From the NCBI GenBank assembly GCA_048013815.1, contig CM106586.1, positions 7,998,001 through 8,062,000 of the forward strand: a DNA stretch of 64,000 bases, written 5' to 3'. Numbering within the stretch: the first letter of the stretch is position 1; each line of letters starts with the position of its first letter. Made by a program: the position numbers and the translations under genes. Shown here one piece after another: positions 1-11,314 of this stretch. Below the pieces are notes generated by a model. It worked only from the letters and a program-made list of their open reading frames with translations, was not told the DNA's origin and searched no databases. Source of the DNA: Setoptus koraiensis (Eukaryota > Arthropoda).

Positions 1-262
1 GACCGCCTTCAATGGTTTGCTTTACGCATTAATATGGTGCCGTCACACATCAACGAAGTCCACGTACCTCCTATTCGAATACGATCCTGGCACTGACACG
101 TAAGTATTTGATATCCATCATTGAGTTTGTTCGCAGCAAATTGTCAACATTGTATAACACTCATATATTTTCGCTTCGTTTTCAACCTGAACCAGTTGGT
201 CACTCTCGCCCATTAAAATTCCCGGCGATCTTTCAGATGAAATTCGTCTTTTAGCATTTTGA
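1..262 (+). CDS. Kelch-repeat protein, C-terminal tail (partial, cut by window edge)
   Basis: Only the last Kelch blade and the C-terminus are inside the window. Exon sequence 1-99 reads TAFNGLLYALIWC...FEYDPGTDT, then a GTAAGT donor at 100 opens a 96-base intron that ends in CAG at 195. The next exon (196-262) restores the frame, giving the blade's conserved Trp (DTDTW) and the tail WSLSPIKIPGDLSDEIRLLAF before TGA. Without splicing the frame would stop inside the donor. The same exon-intron junction occurs in the two other family members at 6656/6750 and 9977/10074, which supports the splice. The tail is nearly identical to that of the gene at 8158-10140, so these two copies are recent duplicates. 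Whether this copy also carries a polymerase-like N-terminus cannot be seen here. Confidence 0.8.
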
Positions 263-547
263 AACCAGCTCATCGAATGTGACGCATAGGCTAATTTATA
301 CTTGTGATGCACATTGGCAACGAATAACCATGGATATTTGATGAATGTCTGATTTACGGAATCCGATCGATTATTGAGAACATGAGAAAACTTTAAAACT
401 TGACAACAAACTGATATTTTTCTCTATGGTGCCATCTCTCATCAGAGTGGCCCCGATTCTTTATCAGCCAATCTGAACTATCTCGCTGTTGTGAATCGAC
501 GTTGATTGTGTTGTGACAATTCAGCTATGCCGCCATATAGAGGGTGG
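1..547 (+). repeat. Long direct repeat, first copy (partner 9886-10428)
   Basis: The Kelch tail, its intron, the last exon and about 285 bases of downstream flank match 9886-10428 almost base for base, including the intron. Similarity stops abruptly near 547 here and near 10428 in the partner. This marks a recent segmental duplication of at least part of a BTB/Kelch-family gene. Confidence 0.85.
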
Positions 548-736
548 AAACTTGGTTTTGATGTATTCTTCTCAGCTGCTAATATATCTTTGGGATAAGC
601 AATCCAATCTGATCATGCACATAAGCCCTTTAGAAAGTGTCAGAAAGTGTTAACTCCTTGAAGGTCAAAAGGACACAAAAGGAGACTAGCAAAACGGTTT
701 CAAGGCCAAAAGTATGACGTCATAGATACGTCACTA

Positions 737-929
737 ATTAAGCATCTGCATCTGTCTATCTATCATTTCTCAGGAATGTTCAGCACTCACTATAAATACG
801 AGCGAAATCTCCATATATTATGCACTTGTACGTTAGCCTTCATATAGTGAACATATACCTACATCGAAGTACGCATACATAGTCCAATCTGTACTCTACT
901 TTCTAACTCTCACAGTGGTTAAGGTGGTC
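737..929 (+). repeat. Inverted repeat arm, promoter-like block (partner 10431-10623)
   Basis: About 193 bases run from ATTAAGCATCTGC to TAAGGTGGT and recur as the reverse complement at 10431-10623, nearly identical. The block contains a TATAAATA box, so the inverted copy places a promoter-like element pointing the other way at the far end of the array. The two arms bracket the two complete chimeric genes, which fits an inversion or fold-back duplication during array growth. Confidence 0.8.
791..798 (+). promoter_or_regulatory. TATA-box-like element
   Basis: TATAAATA lies inside the conserved 737-929 block, with an AT-rich stretch after it. Conservation of the whole block in two places is the main reason to suspect a promoter. 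No adjacent coding exon was identified within a few hundred bases, so the target is unknown. Confidence 0.35.
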
Positions 930-3042
930 GGTTTCTGGTCTTTGTCTGGTTTCTACACGACAAACAGCATGTTAATGGTATATCAACTTTTTATTGACTT
1001 GCTATCATATAGAAGATGAGAAGAATACTTCGAAATCAAGTTTTCACTTTCTTTCTTCTTCAACTCATCTTCTACATCCGGATTCCATGGGGCTCAACAT
1101 GATGACTAATTTACTGCATTGGGGCACGTTTCATCACTCAATTGCGACATTGTTGATAATGCATTGATTGGCAACACTATTTGGCTGTGAAACAGTTGAT
1201 CAGTCTCAATTTTTCGGCCCATTTAACTCTATCACTGTATCATATTTCATCGATATAGCAGATGTTTTTTCCATGAATTGATGCTCGTGCAAGCGAATCT
1301 CTGATTTTGATCATCCATATCTGGTGAGATATCGTATACATTAGCAAGTCTAGATATGAAATGACAGGAAATGATGCAAAACATTTCTTATCGGATTCTG
1401 ATGGAGGACCGGGATGGCACAAACAGGCCAAATAAGAGACAAACGCCCCCTCTGATAGTCCATTGATTGTGATTTCCATCCCTCATCGAGCTGCAGGGAG
1501 AAGACACTTCGCGAGAATCGTTTGACCCGATGATAGTTGTCTCTCAATTTTGCACGATGCACCCATTGTTTCGAATGATGGAGAAATGTTTGTCTGTTTT
1601 CTCGTTTAACCCTTTTATTGCCCCATTGCAGACCAATTTATTACTAATAGATTTTTCGAGCGACAACAAAATCGAAAAAGACGGAATGCAAGAGAGTCTG
1701 TCTTGTATTCTATCATACACGATTCGTACCTGACACATTGTCGCAAAAAGAATTGCGTTTATCAGTGTGCCCGTGTCTTGGATGAGAGAAATCACAGAAA
1801 GAATCGCAATCAACACCACATACAACGGTGCACTGTGGAAGCTCGGTGCACCCTTTCGGTCAAGAGATGAACTTTTAACGAGCATCCATTAGTCGACGCT
1901 TTTAACGACCGTCCATTGGTTAACACTTTCAATTTGAAAGTTTCAAATGATCCATGTTGCTACGATGTAAATGGTATGGATCAGTGATACACTGTGATGC
2001 AGTTGCGCACACAATCTCAACCATTGCAAAACTGTTGCTGCTTTCAAATATCCTTCTAGAATATTCCACGCGATTGGGCAGCAATGAGGCATAGGCCATG
2101 AACAGTTTGCCTTTCTTGCTCCAACAAACTATCAATATCGTAGCTGACAGCGACTAATTACTGTCGGCTCCTAATTATTGTAAGCCTCTAATAGCATCGC
2201 GATCCATTGTACGAAATATGCCAGAGCCGTTTTTTATTGCTTTATTATTTCACGCACTGGTGTTAAATTTCAATCGGACTAGCCCTAGTGCCGTGATAGT
2301 GTCATAGTATAACGCGCTGTCCGACTGTCTTGATTTGGTGCCGCAATTATGTATCTCGAACCCGACGAAACTCAGCCAAACCACCTATCGTTGGGCCACA
2401 ACAGACAGGCTATCTGTTGCAGTGTATTTATTGAGTCGACGTATCGCCGACACAAACCAATCTCGTTCAATGTGGACGAGCAAAACGTTAATCTTTCGCT
2501 CTACTCGCTCTATTCGCTCTATGCAGTTTGTTCTGCTCGATCGCGGCAAAACATATTTGCACGATTGATTGCTCACGGGAATCAAGATGCTACATCTTGA
2601 TAAGTCGAGCTAACGCAACATCTTCCCAGCCTGGCAAGTATCAAATTGTGAATCATGTTTTACAGCCAAGGTAGATAGATTACATTGTGAGATAAGATTG
2701 TTTGTTCTCGTGTACGCGCATCGTGTATCAGCGCCAACTGGCGACTTGTTAGTAACGAGGCGCCAATAGGACAAACAAATCTGCTGGGCTATCATTTCGG
2801 TCACCGATGCGCTGCTAGCAGCAATACAACTGCCGTGCATACAACTCGACCATTTCCAGCACTCGGACAAGAAAAACGAAGAAAGTGAAATTTGATATTT
2901 TAAAACCCATTTAATATTATAAACCCCTAAATGTTATAAAACCCAACAGTATGACCGATATTTGCCCACATCTATCCACTGATTTTTCATCCAGCGCAAT
3001 CCGGCCAACAATCATCACTGCATTTGTCGCGACACTCAAGAT

Positions 3043-4806
3043 ATGCATGCCTCACATTCTAGAAATATGCACTGCGGATTGACCGTTGTTCAACCAAATC
3101 ATGGCTGCTCCAAATGGCCCCAAATCACGCAACTGCCAGTGCACAAACTTCAAATGCTCGACATAGACCAAGAACTGGACGCCATCAATGGCTTCACGTA
3201 TCATTACTTATCGTCCCATAATCAAACAAACTTTCTCAAAGAGATCGGCCACATTTCCATGTGCCGCGAAGAATTGAGACGAGACAACGAAACTCGCCGA
3301 CATCCCTTGATTGGTAACATCATAGAGCCCATTCTGCCATTGGTGCGCAATTTCAGACAATGGCAAACGACATCAACTGATCCGAGAGACACCTTCGAAA
3401 CGGTGCGATCAAAAATAGACAGGCCACCATGCGAGAATCATAGACACTTTCCGAGAATGTGGAGCTGTTATCGAGCTATAGCGGCCTTCATTATCGCACA
3501 GTGTCCAGAAGGATTGCAGCGCCTGACAGACAGGCAAGTGATTCAATCTACCAATAAAAGCGGCTCTCTGGGATGGCAAGAAAGGCTTGAGTTTGGCAAC
3601 AAATATGGCACTATGAGAGAATACATCGAAGACGTAGACCAGTGGAAATGTCGAGTGAATGAGCTCAAACAACATCTTTCGATGGGCGTCAGCAAGAATG
3701 GCATTTTCAGCATGACACCAAAGACCGAGGTGAAAGAATCGCAACGAGGCCGATTTATCTGGTCGTTGGGTGCCACCGGAAGAATCTACGAGAACATACT
3801 CTTTGGGAATTTTGACAATCTTCTGCGGGAGTTGCCGTATTGCGTTAGTGGAATCCCTCCGAATGATTTCGGGAATACAATCGACGATATTTTCACCCGC
3901 ATATCAAACCCCAGGGCAGTTTGCGACGACGTTTCGGGCTGGGACACCAGAGTCAGCTTCTCTATGTTGTGCATGGAGGCTGAATTTTTGCGATTGCTAA
4001 CTCACGACAAGCAGCACAAAGCGGAAATTCGAGCCATGTACAGACTGTATGCCTATCCTCTTGTTTGGATAGATAGACCGTCGTCATATAGCGACGATGG
4101 ACAAAATAGATATGACAAAGTTTTGTATCGTTTACAGGGCCAAGTGGCGTCTGGCCGTAGAGTGACCTACTCGATGAACACTGTCACCAATATCGTGGTC
4201 ACAATGTGTCGAGCTGCCTACAGCCAAGATGTTGACGAAAGTGACATGTATATTTGGACATTAAGTATGCTGATGAGCGGCCACTCGGAATTGTATGGCG
4301 GCAAAATATGTGGTGACGATTCGGTGATTATCATGAGCGAAGAAAATGCAAAAAAATATGCCAAGAAGGGGGCCAAGTTTATGAACGAAATTGGAATGCC
4401 CAGAAAGAATAAAAATCCCAACCAGCCGTCTGACATATTTGAGCGTATGCAGGACATAAACTTTTGCAGTCACATGTATTCACTGATTGAACTGCCCACG
4501 AGATCGAGAAGGGCAAACCTCTCGATGTGGGTCCCCAGAAGGAGCATAGGCGAGATATTGGCAAAGGCATCCATTATGAAAAATCACATTGAAGATAGAA
4601 TGATGCTGGTTTGGGCTAGGGCCCAGGGTCTCGGTCTTCTGGTCAAATATTTTCACATAGCAATCGTACGCTTGGTGGCACTGGCAATATTAAGTGCGAC
4701 ACCCAACGATCTCAGTTTTGATTGTTTGCCTGACAAGATGCGCAAAAGAAAGCCCTGGATTCGCGAGGGAGATGTCGTAGATATCATTAACAACTGTTTG
4801 TTTAGA
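3043..4806 (+). other. Endogenous viral element: flavivirus NS5-like polymerase domain
   Basis: Fossil of a positive-strand RNA virus, family Flaviviridae, closest by eye to orthoflavivirus and large flavi-like NS5. The parts seen are fingers, palm (motifs A, B and C near residues 295, 370 and 424) and thumb with the priming-loop region (to about residue 590). No methyltransferase part of NS5 is recognisable. The segment looks unbroken as a reading frame, with no stops, and continues into the host BTB domain. It is probably old: the related thumb segment in the neighbouring gene is only about 45% identical by eye over the best 50 residues, so capture came before that duplication. Non-retroviral RNA virus insertions normally arise through a host retroelement reverse transcriptase; no poly-A tract or target duplication is evident here. 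Confidence 0.88.
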
Positions 4807-6813
4807 GGCAAAATAGAAGGACATCGCATATCCAATATAAATGAGCTGGTCGCAATGAGAGTAATTCTCGGACGAGGAGAAACTTTTGACAGTCGGAGTG
4901 CCACTTATATCAATTGGCAAAGATCATTATTGGATATTGTTGAGGAATCAAGGCTACCCAACCAGCATTACGATGACTGGATTTCGGAGGCGATAATACA
5001 AGTGTCAGAACAAGAGCCGATTTACGCAATTTGTTGTCTCGCTATCGCGGAAGAGAGAGACGAAACCTTGGATGGTACAGTCATTGTCAATAAAAGGAGA
5101 ATTCCAGTCAGCAGGATCAAATTATCAGCTTGTTCGCCCATTTTCAAGTCGGCGTTCTCGGGAGGTCGCAAGGAGAAAGTATTCAAAGACGTGGATAGGG
5201 ACGCAATGGAGATGATCATAGATTTTGCCAACACAAGCCAACTGTCGATCACAAGTACAAATGTTGAGACTCTTCTCGCAACATCAACACGGCTACAAGT
5301 GCGCAGAATTCGCGCCGGATGTTTGGATTATCTGGAGCGTCATTTGGATGGCGATAATTGCGCAAAAATGCTCAATATAGCAGAGAAATTCTCCTGTGTG
5401 AGATTGTCAAAATTAACGAAAGAGTTCATAGCAGAGAATTTCGACCATGTTGCCATACGAGACGCTGATCTGCTGACTTTGAAGTATTCTCAATTGATGG
5501 ACATCATCAAATGCGGCAAGTTGAACTCACCAGCAACAACTGTCAGCAAGGCTGTCATGAGATGGTGCACTCATGACTATCTGAGATTTTGCAATGATCG
5601 TATCGAGCTGCTTCCTGATTTGTTGGAACACGTTCGCTGGTCTCAAATGGATTTGCATCAATTTACAAATATTTTCACTCATCCGTTGATCAAACGAAAC
5701 AAACGTTGTCGCGAATACATTCGTCGTGCCGCAATCAATATGTCGTCAAGCAATCAATCGGAGCTATCAATCAATATGATCACAATGGCACAACCTGGCA
5801 GGCGCCGTTGTCCTGCATCTTTGTATTTGTTTGCGACAGACACTAGTCGAGCGTATGTCAAAAGATTTAATGCCCACCTAAACGAATGGTTTGATTCAAT
5901 TGAACCGGAAACGCTTCACTCATCACGCTCATCATGCGAATGTGATCCGATCATTGTGCCAGCTCAAGATGTGATTTACATCATGGATCGTGCCATAAAC
6001 GATCGAACGGGCTCCATTGAGACTTATCATCCCGAACGAGGGACCGTCTATGAAGTGTCAGCTCTAAAACCTTACGACGGCTGGAGTTGTACTGCGGTCT
6101 TTCACCACAATTCGCTCTATTTCAACGATGCTCGAACAACGGATGGTATATACGAGAGTAGATTCCTCAAGTACTCGCTAGGTAAAAAGTATAAAAGATG
6201 GACAAGATGTACGCCCATGTCCTCAATGCAACATAGATGCGAATTGGTCAGTCTCAACAATTATATTTACTCCATAGGAGGCTACAGCTCCTCACCTCCA
6301 AATTTCACGAGAACTGTCGAACGCTATGATTCCACCACTGATCAATGGCGTTCGATAGCACCCATGGGCAAATTGAAAATATATGTTAAAGCAGAGGCTC
6401 TTCATGGATGCATTTACGTGATTGGGGAGGATTGTGCTCCAATGGATGAACCGTTTAGCTTCAGTGGAGAGAAATACAATCCACAAACTGACACTTGGAC
6501 ATGCATTTCGTCACCACCGATGATGGAATGTGGAGATATAATACTCAGTTTGAATGCATTTGACGGTTTGCTCTACGCACTAATTCGGACTGATGATTTA
6601 GATGACGATGATGGGGAGAAGCACAAATTATTAGCATACAACCCCGACACTGATACGTAAGTTTATTTTATCAATAGTTGAGTTTATTTTCGTCATTTTG
6701 GCAATATCTTCTAACACTAATACGTCCCTAATTTTTTCACCTGAATCAGATGGACAGTTTCGCGGATCACTCTCCCCGACGGAATTAATTTTCATTGTTT
6801 GCTAGCATTCTGA
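3043..6813 (+). CDS. Viral-type RNA polymerase fused to BTB-BACK-Kelch protein
   Basis: One exon (3043-6656) plus a short last exon (6750-6813), joined over a 93-base GTAAGT...CAG intron, gives 1225 residues. Residues about 1-590 match the fingers, palm and thumb of a flavivirus NS5 RNA-dependent RNA polymerase. After a linker comes a BTB/POZ domain (about 673-770; IPVSRIKLSACSPIFKSAF and a YTG-like DFANTSQLSIT segment), a BACK domain (about 768-890; NCAKMLNIAEKFSCVRL...FIAENFDHV) and Kelch repeats (about 926 to the end; SLNNYIYSIGG, VERYDSTTDQW, GEKYNPQTDTW). BTB-BACK-Kelch proteins usually bind Cul3 through BTB and BACK and present substrates through the Kelch propeller. The shared last intron shows the Kelch half is an ordinary host gene. 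The reading frame is open throughout, which argues for selection on the fusion. The ATG at 3043 is the first in an open frame starting at 2983; an upstream exon is possible. A polymerase-linked ubiquitin adaptor or antiviral role is inference only. Confidence 0.85.
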
Positions 6814-8157
6814 GGGCTGCCCTTGATCCAGAGTGATTAGTTTCGCGGATAATTTACAACTTTTAAAGAGATTCGAGTGCACAAATCGAGAAGTAAGACT
6901 AAAAACGAAGAGATTCCATGAATGTCTTGTACTAATGATGGTGTGGCAATTAAACATCTTGAGCTGCAATAGATTAGCTTGTGCGTTAAATTCAGTTTTT
7001 CCATCTTGTGTAACCGGGNNNNNNNNNNNNNNNNNNNNNNNNNNNNNNNNNNNNNNNNNNNNNNNNNNNNNNNNNNNNNNNNNNNNNNNNNNNNNNNNNN
7101 NNNNNNNNNNNNNNNNNNNNNNNNNNNNNNNNNNNNNNNNNNNNNNNNNNNNNNNNNNNNNNNNNNNNNNNNNNNNNNNNNNNNNNNNNNNNNNNNNNNN
7201 NNNNNNNNNNNNNNNNNNNNNNNNNNNNNNNNNNNNNNNNNNNNNNNNNNNNNNNNNNNNNNNNNNNNNNNNNNNNNNNNNNNNNNNNNNNNNNNNNNNN
7301 NNNNNNNNNNNNNNNNNNNNNNNNNNNNNNNNNNNNNNNNNNNNNNNNNNNNNNNNNNNNNNNNNNNNNNNNNNNNNNNNNNNNNNNNNNNNNNNNNNNN
7401 NNNNNNNNNNNNNNNNNNNNNNNNNNNNNNNNNNNNNNNNNNNNNNNNNNNNNNNNNNNNNNNNNNNNNNNNNNNNNNNNNNNNNNNNNNNNNNNNNNNN
7501 NNNNNNNNNNNNNNNNNNATTATTATTTGTTTTTTTTTGTCTATTTTTCTCACCTAATATCACCACCTTCCGACCTTAATAAACTCGCCACAGTCTTACC
7601 TGTGCTCATGTATCAATAATCCAGCAAAACAGTCGCTTACTGTTACTCAACTACTTTTGCATTACTCGAATGATTGGATATATCTGTTCAATGTACTGTA
7701 ATTGTTAAAACATGTAGCCCAAAAACATCGAAGCTTGTCTCGTGTCTAACTAACACACTCTATTCTGTCGTATCGATGTGGTGGATGTTTTCTCATCTCA
7801 AGATCGTGAACACAATCTTTTAATCTTTGACTATTCTATTTGGTCGATCATTATCTGTTGTGGTAGGTTTAGCCACAAAGAAGGGCTAAATTACATTATG
7901 TGACAAATTCAAAACAACGGCATTGTAGGTGGCTTGCAAAGTCAGATAAGATATAATCATTTTCATCGCTCTTCTCGCTGAGCACAGCACTACACTGAAT
8001 CTAAACATAACTAGGAAGCTTTTTAGTTGCATCGTCCTTTAATATTGGACAATCCACTTATTAATATATCAAATTATACACTAATTTGTCCATGTGTGTA
8101 CCATTTTTTTGACCGATTCATACCGGCATCTATGCTGTTGTTGTAACATTTTTCAAT
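6814..8157. other. Intergenic stretch interrupted by assembly gap
   Basis: Mostly AT-rich, with no coding signal I can support on either side of the gap. Open frames that cross the N run are artefacts. The 16 bases directly before the gap (7003-7018) recur at 10622-10637, so the missing piece may be related to the array's right flank. Confidence 0.7.
7019..7518. other. Assembly gap (500 N)
   Basis: Exactly 500 unknown bases, the usual placeholder for a gap of unknown length. It lies 640 bases upstream of the third Kelch-family gene, so 5' sequence of that gene could be missing or misjoined. Confidence 0.99.
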
Positions 8158-8500
8158 ATGGACACTCCGGAAATCGAATACATATTTGAGACAGCCGTCC
8201 AATGGTGTGACATTATTTTCTCTCACCGCAACGGTGATAGCTGTCAAGGCGTGCTGGCAAATAGGGGTTCCAGCAAGAAAGAAGCAGCAATGGCCCTTGG
8301 TCTGGCCAAAGCACGAGCACTCGATATGCTCGTCAAGTATATGCACATACCGATAATACGCTCGATGGGGCTGTCAATTTTGAGTTGTACATCAAACAAT
8401 ATCGGCCCTGATAATCCACCCGAGGAGATGGAGAAAAAGAACCCATGGATTTTGAAACGAGATATGATAGGCACCGTTCGAAATTGTTTCTTTGGAGACA
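8158..8500 (+). other. Endogenous viral element: NS5-like polymerase thumb fragment
   Basis: Fossil fragment of the same Flaviviridae-type polymerase as at 3043-4806. Only the part corresponding to the end of the palm and the thumb is recognisable. It reads openly into the host BACK-Kelch portion. Sharing the viral segment, the fusion order and the downstream intron with the upstream gene shows that both derive from one fusion event. Confidence 0.75.
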
Positions 8501-10140
8501 AAACACTCGAACAGCTTACGCCGTGCCTGATTGATCTGGCCGCAACAAACATACTGTTCGAACAAGATACAACTTCCGACGACCAAATGCCCATTTCTAT
8601 CGATGAGCAGAAATCTCTTCAGAATCTTGTCAAGCACTGGAGTGAGCCACCTAGCATTGAGCATAATTTGGATGTATCTAATTGCATAAGTCTACACATA
8701 TTGGCGCAAAAGTTTTCATCTGAGGATTTGTCGAAATCTACGAGAGAGTTTATTGTGGAGAATTTCGACGATGTTGCCAAACAAGATGCATTTGTGATAT
8801 TAGAGTCAGGTCAATTGATTGAAATTATTAAATGTGACAATCTGAAATCTTCTGCAGCAACTGTGTACGAGGCTATCGTAAAATGGTGCAATCATGATTC
8901 TGGTATCGATCGTCGGAAGCTCCTTGCCGATATACTGCAACATGTTGATTTCTCGCAAATGGAGCCTGATTATCTCGTCGACATTTCTAACGATCCGTTG
9001 ATTGACGATGACAAACGATGTCGTAAGTACATTAGACACGCTATGATTCGATTGCTTCCCAGCAAACAAACTACATCGAGCAGCTCTACTTCTCGAGAAA
9101 ACATGGATAAAGAACAGTCCTCAGAAAGCTGCAGAGGGATTTCATTGTATTTGGTTACGGGAGAGTCCAGTAGAGAAAATTTTCTCAAGCAATACGATGC
9201 CGCTATAAATCATTGGATAGATATAAAATATATAATATCCAATATATCAACCAATAATAATCCACATATAAGTATGGTAAGTGACGCATTGTTCATCTGC
9301 GATTGGTTGTGGAAACCCAGAGAAATCTATCATCCTAAGATATTCTACCGACATACATTGCCACCCCCCAGATGTCACACTCACCTGATGTATACTAGTG
9401 GTGCAGTCGCTCACCTTGGTTCGCTGTACTTGAACATCACTGATCGGAACCAGAAGGAATATAAATGCGAATTTCTAAAATATTCTCTCGAGGATGAGAA
9501 GTGGATCGCCCGCAGCACCATGCAAACTCAACTTTGCGAACAGCAATTGGTCAGCTTGAACAATTACATTTATGCAATTGGGGGAAGTAGCTCTCTGGCA
9601 CCTACAAACACTGTCATGTGCTATGATCCTTCAACTGATCAATGGCAAGCGCGGGCACGAATGCTCAAAGCGAAAGAGAAATTAAAAGTTTCAGCATTTC
9701 AAGGACTTATTTATGCAGTAGGACTTGCAATAGATTGTGATACCGTTGAGCACTATCGCTATAGCGGAGAAAAGTACGATCCACACATCGACACTTGGAC
9801 GCGCATAGCATCTCTGGATTGCGAATTACTCTCAAAAGAGCTAACAGAAAGTGTTAAAAGTGTGTATATTGTCAGTTTGACCGGCTTCAATGGTTTGCTT
9901 TACGCATTAATAAGGTGCGATCACACAGAAACGGGGCACACGTTCCTCCCATTCGAATACGATCCTGGCACTGACACGTAAGTATTTGATATCCATCATT
10001 GAGTTTGTTCGCAGCAAATTGTCAACATTGTGTAACACTCATACATTTCCGCTTCATTTTCAACCTGAACCAGTTGGTCACTCTCGCCCATTAAAATTCC
10101 CGGCGGTCTTTCAGCTGAAAGTCGTTTTTGGGCAGTTTGA
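8158..10140 (+). CDS. Polymerase-thumb / BACK / Kelch fusion protein (paralogue without BTB)
   Basis: Exon 8158-9977 and last exon 10074-10140, separated by a 96-base GTAAGT...CAG intron, encode 628 residues. Residues about 1-115 resemble the C-terminal part of the viral polymerase of the upstream gene (for example KYMHIPIIRS, KKNPWILKRDM, RNCFFG). A linker leads straight into a BACK domain (about 171-290; LDVSNCISLHILAQKFSSEDL, FIVENFDDVAKQDA), followed by Kelch repeats (about 325-628; SLNNYIYAIGG, MCYDPSTDQWQ, GEKYDPHIDTWT). The BTB domain present in the neighbour is absent, so ordinary BTB dimerisation and Cul3 contact would be lost. It might act as a modifier of the longer paralogue, but that is a guess. 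The ATG at 8158 follows an in-frame stop at 8110, so this is the likely start unless an upstream exon lies in or near the gap. Confidence 0.8.
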
Positions 10141-10428
10141 AACCAGCTCATCTGATGTGACGCATAGACCAATTTATACTTGTAGGCAATGCACATTGGC
10201 AACGAATAACCATGGATATTTGATGAATGTCTGATTTACGGAATCCGATCGATTATTGAGAACATGAGAAAACTTTAAAACTTGACAGCAAACTGATATT
10301 TTTCTCTATGGTGCCATCTCTCATCAGAGTGGCCCCGATTTTTTCTGAGCCAATCTGAACTATCTCGCTGTTGTGAACCGACGTTGATTGTGTTGTGACA
10401 ATTCAGCTATGCCGCCGTATAGAGAGTG
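9886..10428 (+). repeat. Long direct repeat, second copy (partner 1-547)
   Basis: Covers the Kelch tail, the 96-base intron, the last exon and the 3' flank of the gene at 8158. It is nearly identical to 1-547. The match ends two bases before the inverted promoter-like block begins, which points to a rearrangement breakpoint at about 10428-10431. Confidence 0.85.
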
Positions 10429-11314
10429 AAAACCACCTCAACCACTATGAGAGTTAGAGAGTAAAGTTGAGATTGGACTATGTATGCGTGCTACGATGTA
10501 GGTATATGTTTGCTATATGAAGGCTAACGCACAAGTGCATAATATATGGAGATTTCGCTCGTATTTATAGTGAGTGCTGAACATTCCTGAAAAATGATAG
10601 ATAGACAGATGCAGATGCTTAATCTTGTGTAACCGGGCTGAACTTTTGCAATTTGTAACATAATTCTTCGATTGAATTTGATTCTTCTAATTTTATTACA
10701 GTATTCATTGAGAGTAGTATCGACGATTGCCGTGATCGGTCTCACGTCTCATTGGTAGAGAGAACAGAATCGGTCGTTAAAACTACTCCGATTCGGTTTT
10801 GATGCGAGCCAAACGTACGTTTTTCGGTTTCTTCCAGCCGAAATTAGTGATCAGGGGAGGAAAGGAGGCCCCCACGGTCTAAGAAAGACAGCGAGGTGTG
10901 GGATATCGTCCCCCTCAAAAGTTGATAAAAACATACCCGATTTCTAGTTTTTAAAACAGAAAACAGATTCGTATCTCCTTAGTAATCCGATACCCTCAAT
11001 TTAAAAACTGATACGGTGATCTTGAAGGATCATTATTCACGGCGTTGCTGCCAGAGCGATAGAAGATTCACAGGTTAGATTGCCCTAAAGGCTGATGTGG
11101 CATCAGTTTCGATAGGAAGCAGCGTATTAAAGTAGCGCTCAGCCTGAGAGAGTGCTAGTTGCTGACTTGAGATCATTCAATCACTAATGAAAGTACCAGA
11201 ATGTTGATCAGAAAAGAAAAGACTCGATCCCGAATCGATTCGACCCTGGAGAGAGACCGTAGGTATTGTTAGATAGAAAAACAGGAATATTGAGAGATTA
11301 GAAGATCCGAAAAA
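10141..11314. other. Intergenic stretch with inverted repeat and 5' flank of protease homologue
   Basis: Holds the end of the direct repeat, the inverted arm at 10431-10623 and then about 690 bases with no recognised element before the next gene. The sequence just before 11315 (GATCCGAAAAA before the ATG) is a plausible 5' leader. Confidence 0.6.
10431..10623 (-). repeat. Inverted repeat arm (partner 737-929)
   Basis: Reverse complement of the promoter-like block at 737-929, including its TATA box (TATTTATA at 10562-10569 on the + strand). In this orientation any promoter activity would run leftward, antisense to the Kelch-family genes. Confidence 0.8.

Larger units (their letters stand above)
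263..2982. other. Intergenic stretch between Kelch-family genes
   Basis: AT-rich. It contains the duplicated 3' flank to 547, a promoter-like block at 737-929 and an 11-base inverted repeat around 1010-1073 (TAGAAGATGAG and its complement). Minus-strand open segments at 1240-1885 encode hydrophobic stretches, but I see no motif that names a gene. In-frame sequence leading to the next gene is open from 2983, and a possible splice acceptor (TTTTTCATCCAG) ends at 2994, so an upstream exon for that gene may lie here. Confidence 0.6.

Noticed and set aside
1240-1885. Minus-strand open frames with hydrophobic stretches, possibly a chemoreceptor remnant
   Set aside because: No receptor motif, no splice structure linking the pieces, and each frame is short.
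2335-2600. Overlapping + strand frames of 77 and 83 codons
   Set aside because: Two frames overlap, neither shows a domain, and neither connects by splice sites to the gene at 3043.
6802-7579. Long frames of about 190-250 codons on both strands
   Set aside because: They exist only because the 500-N gap contains no stops.
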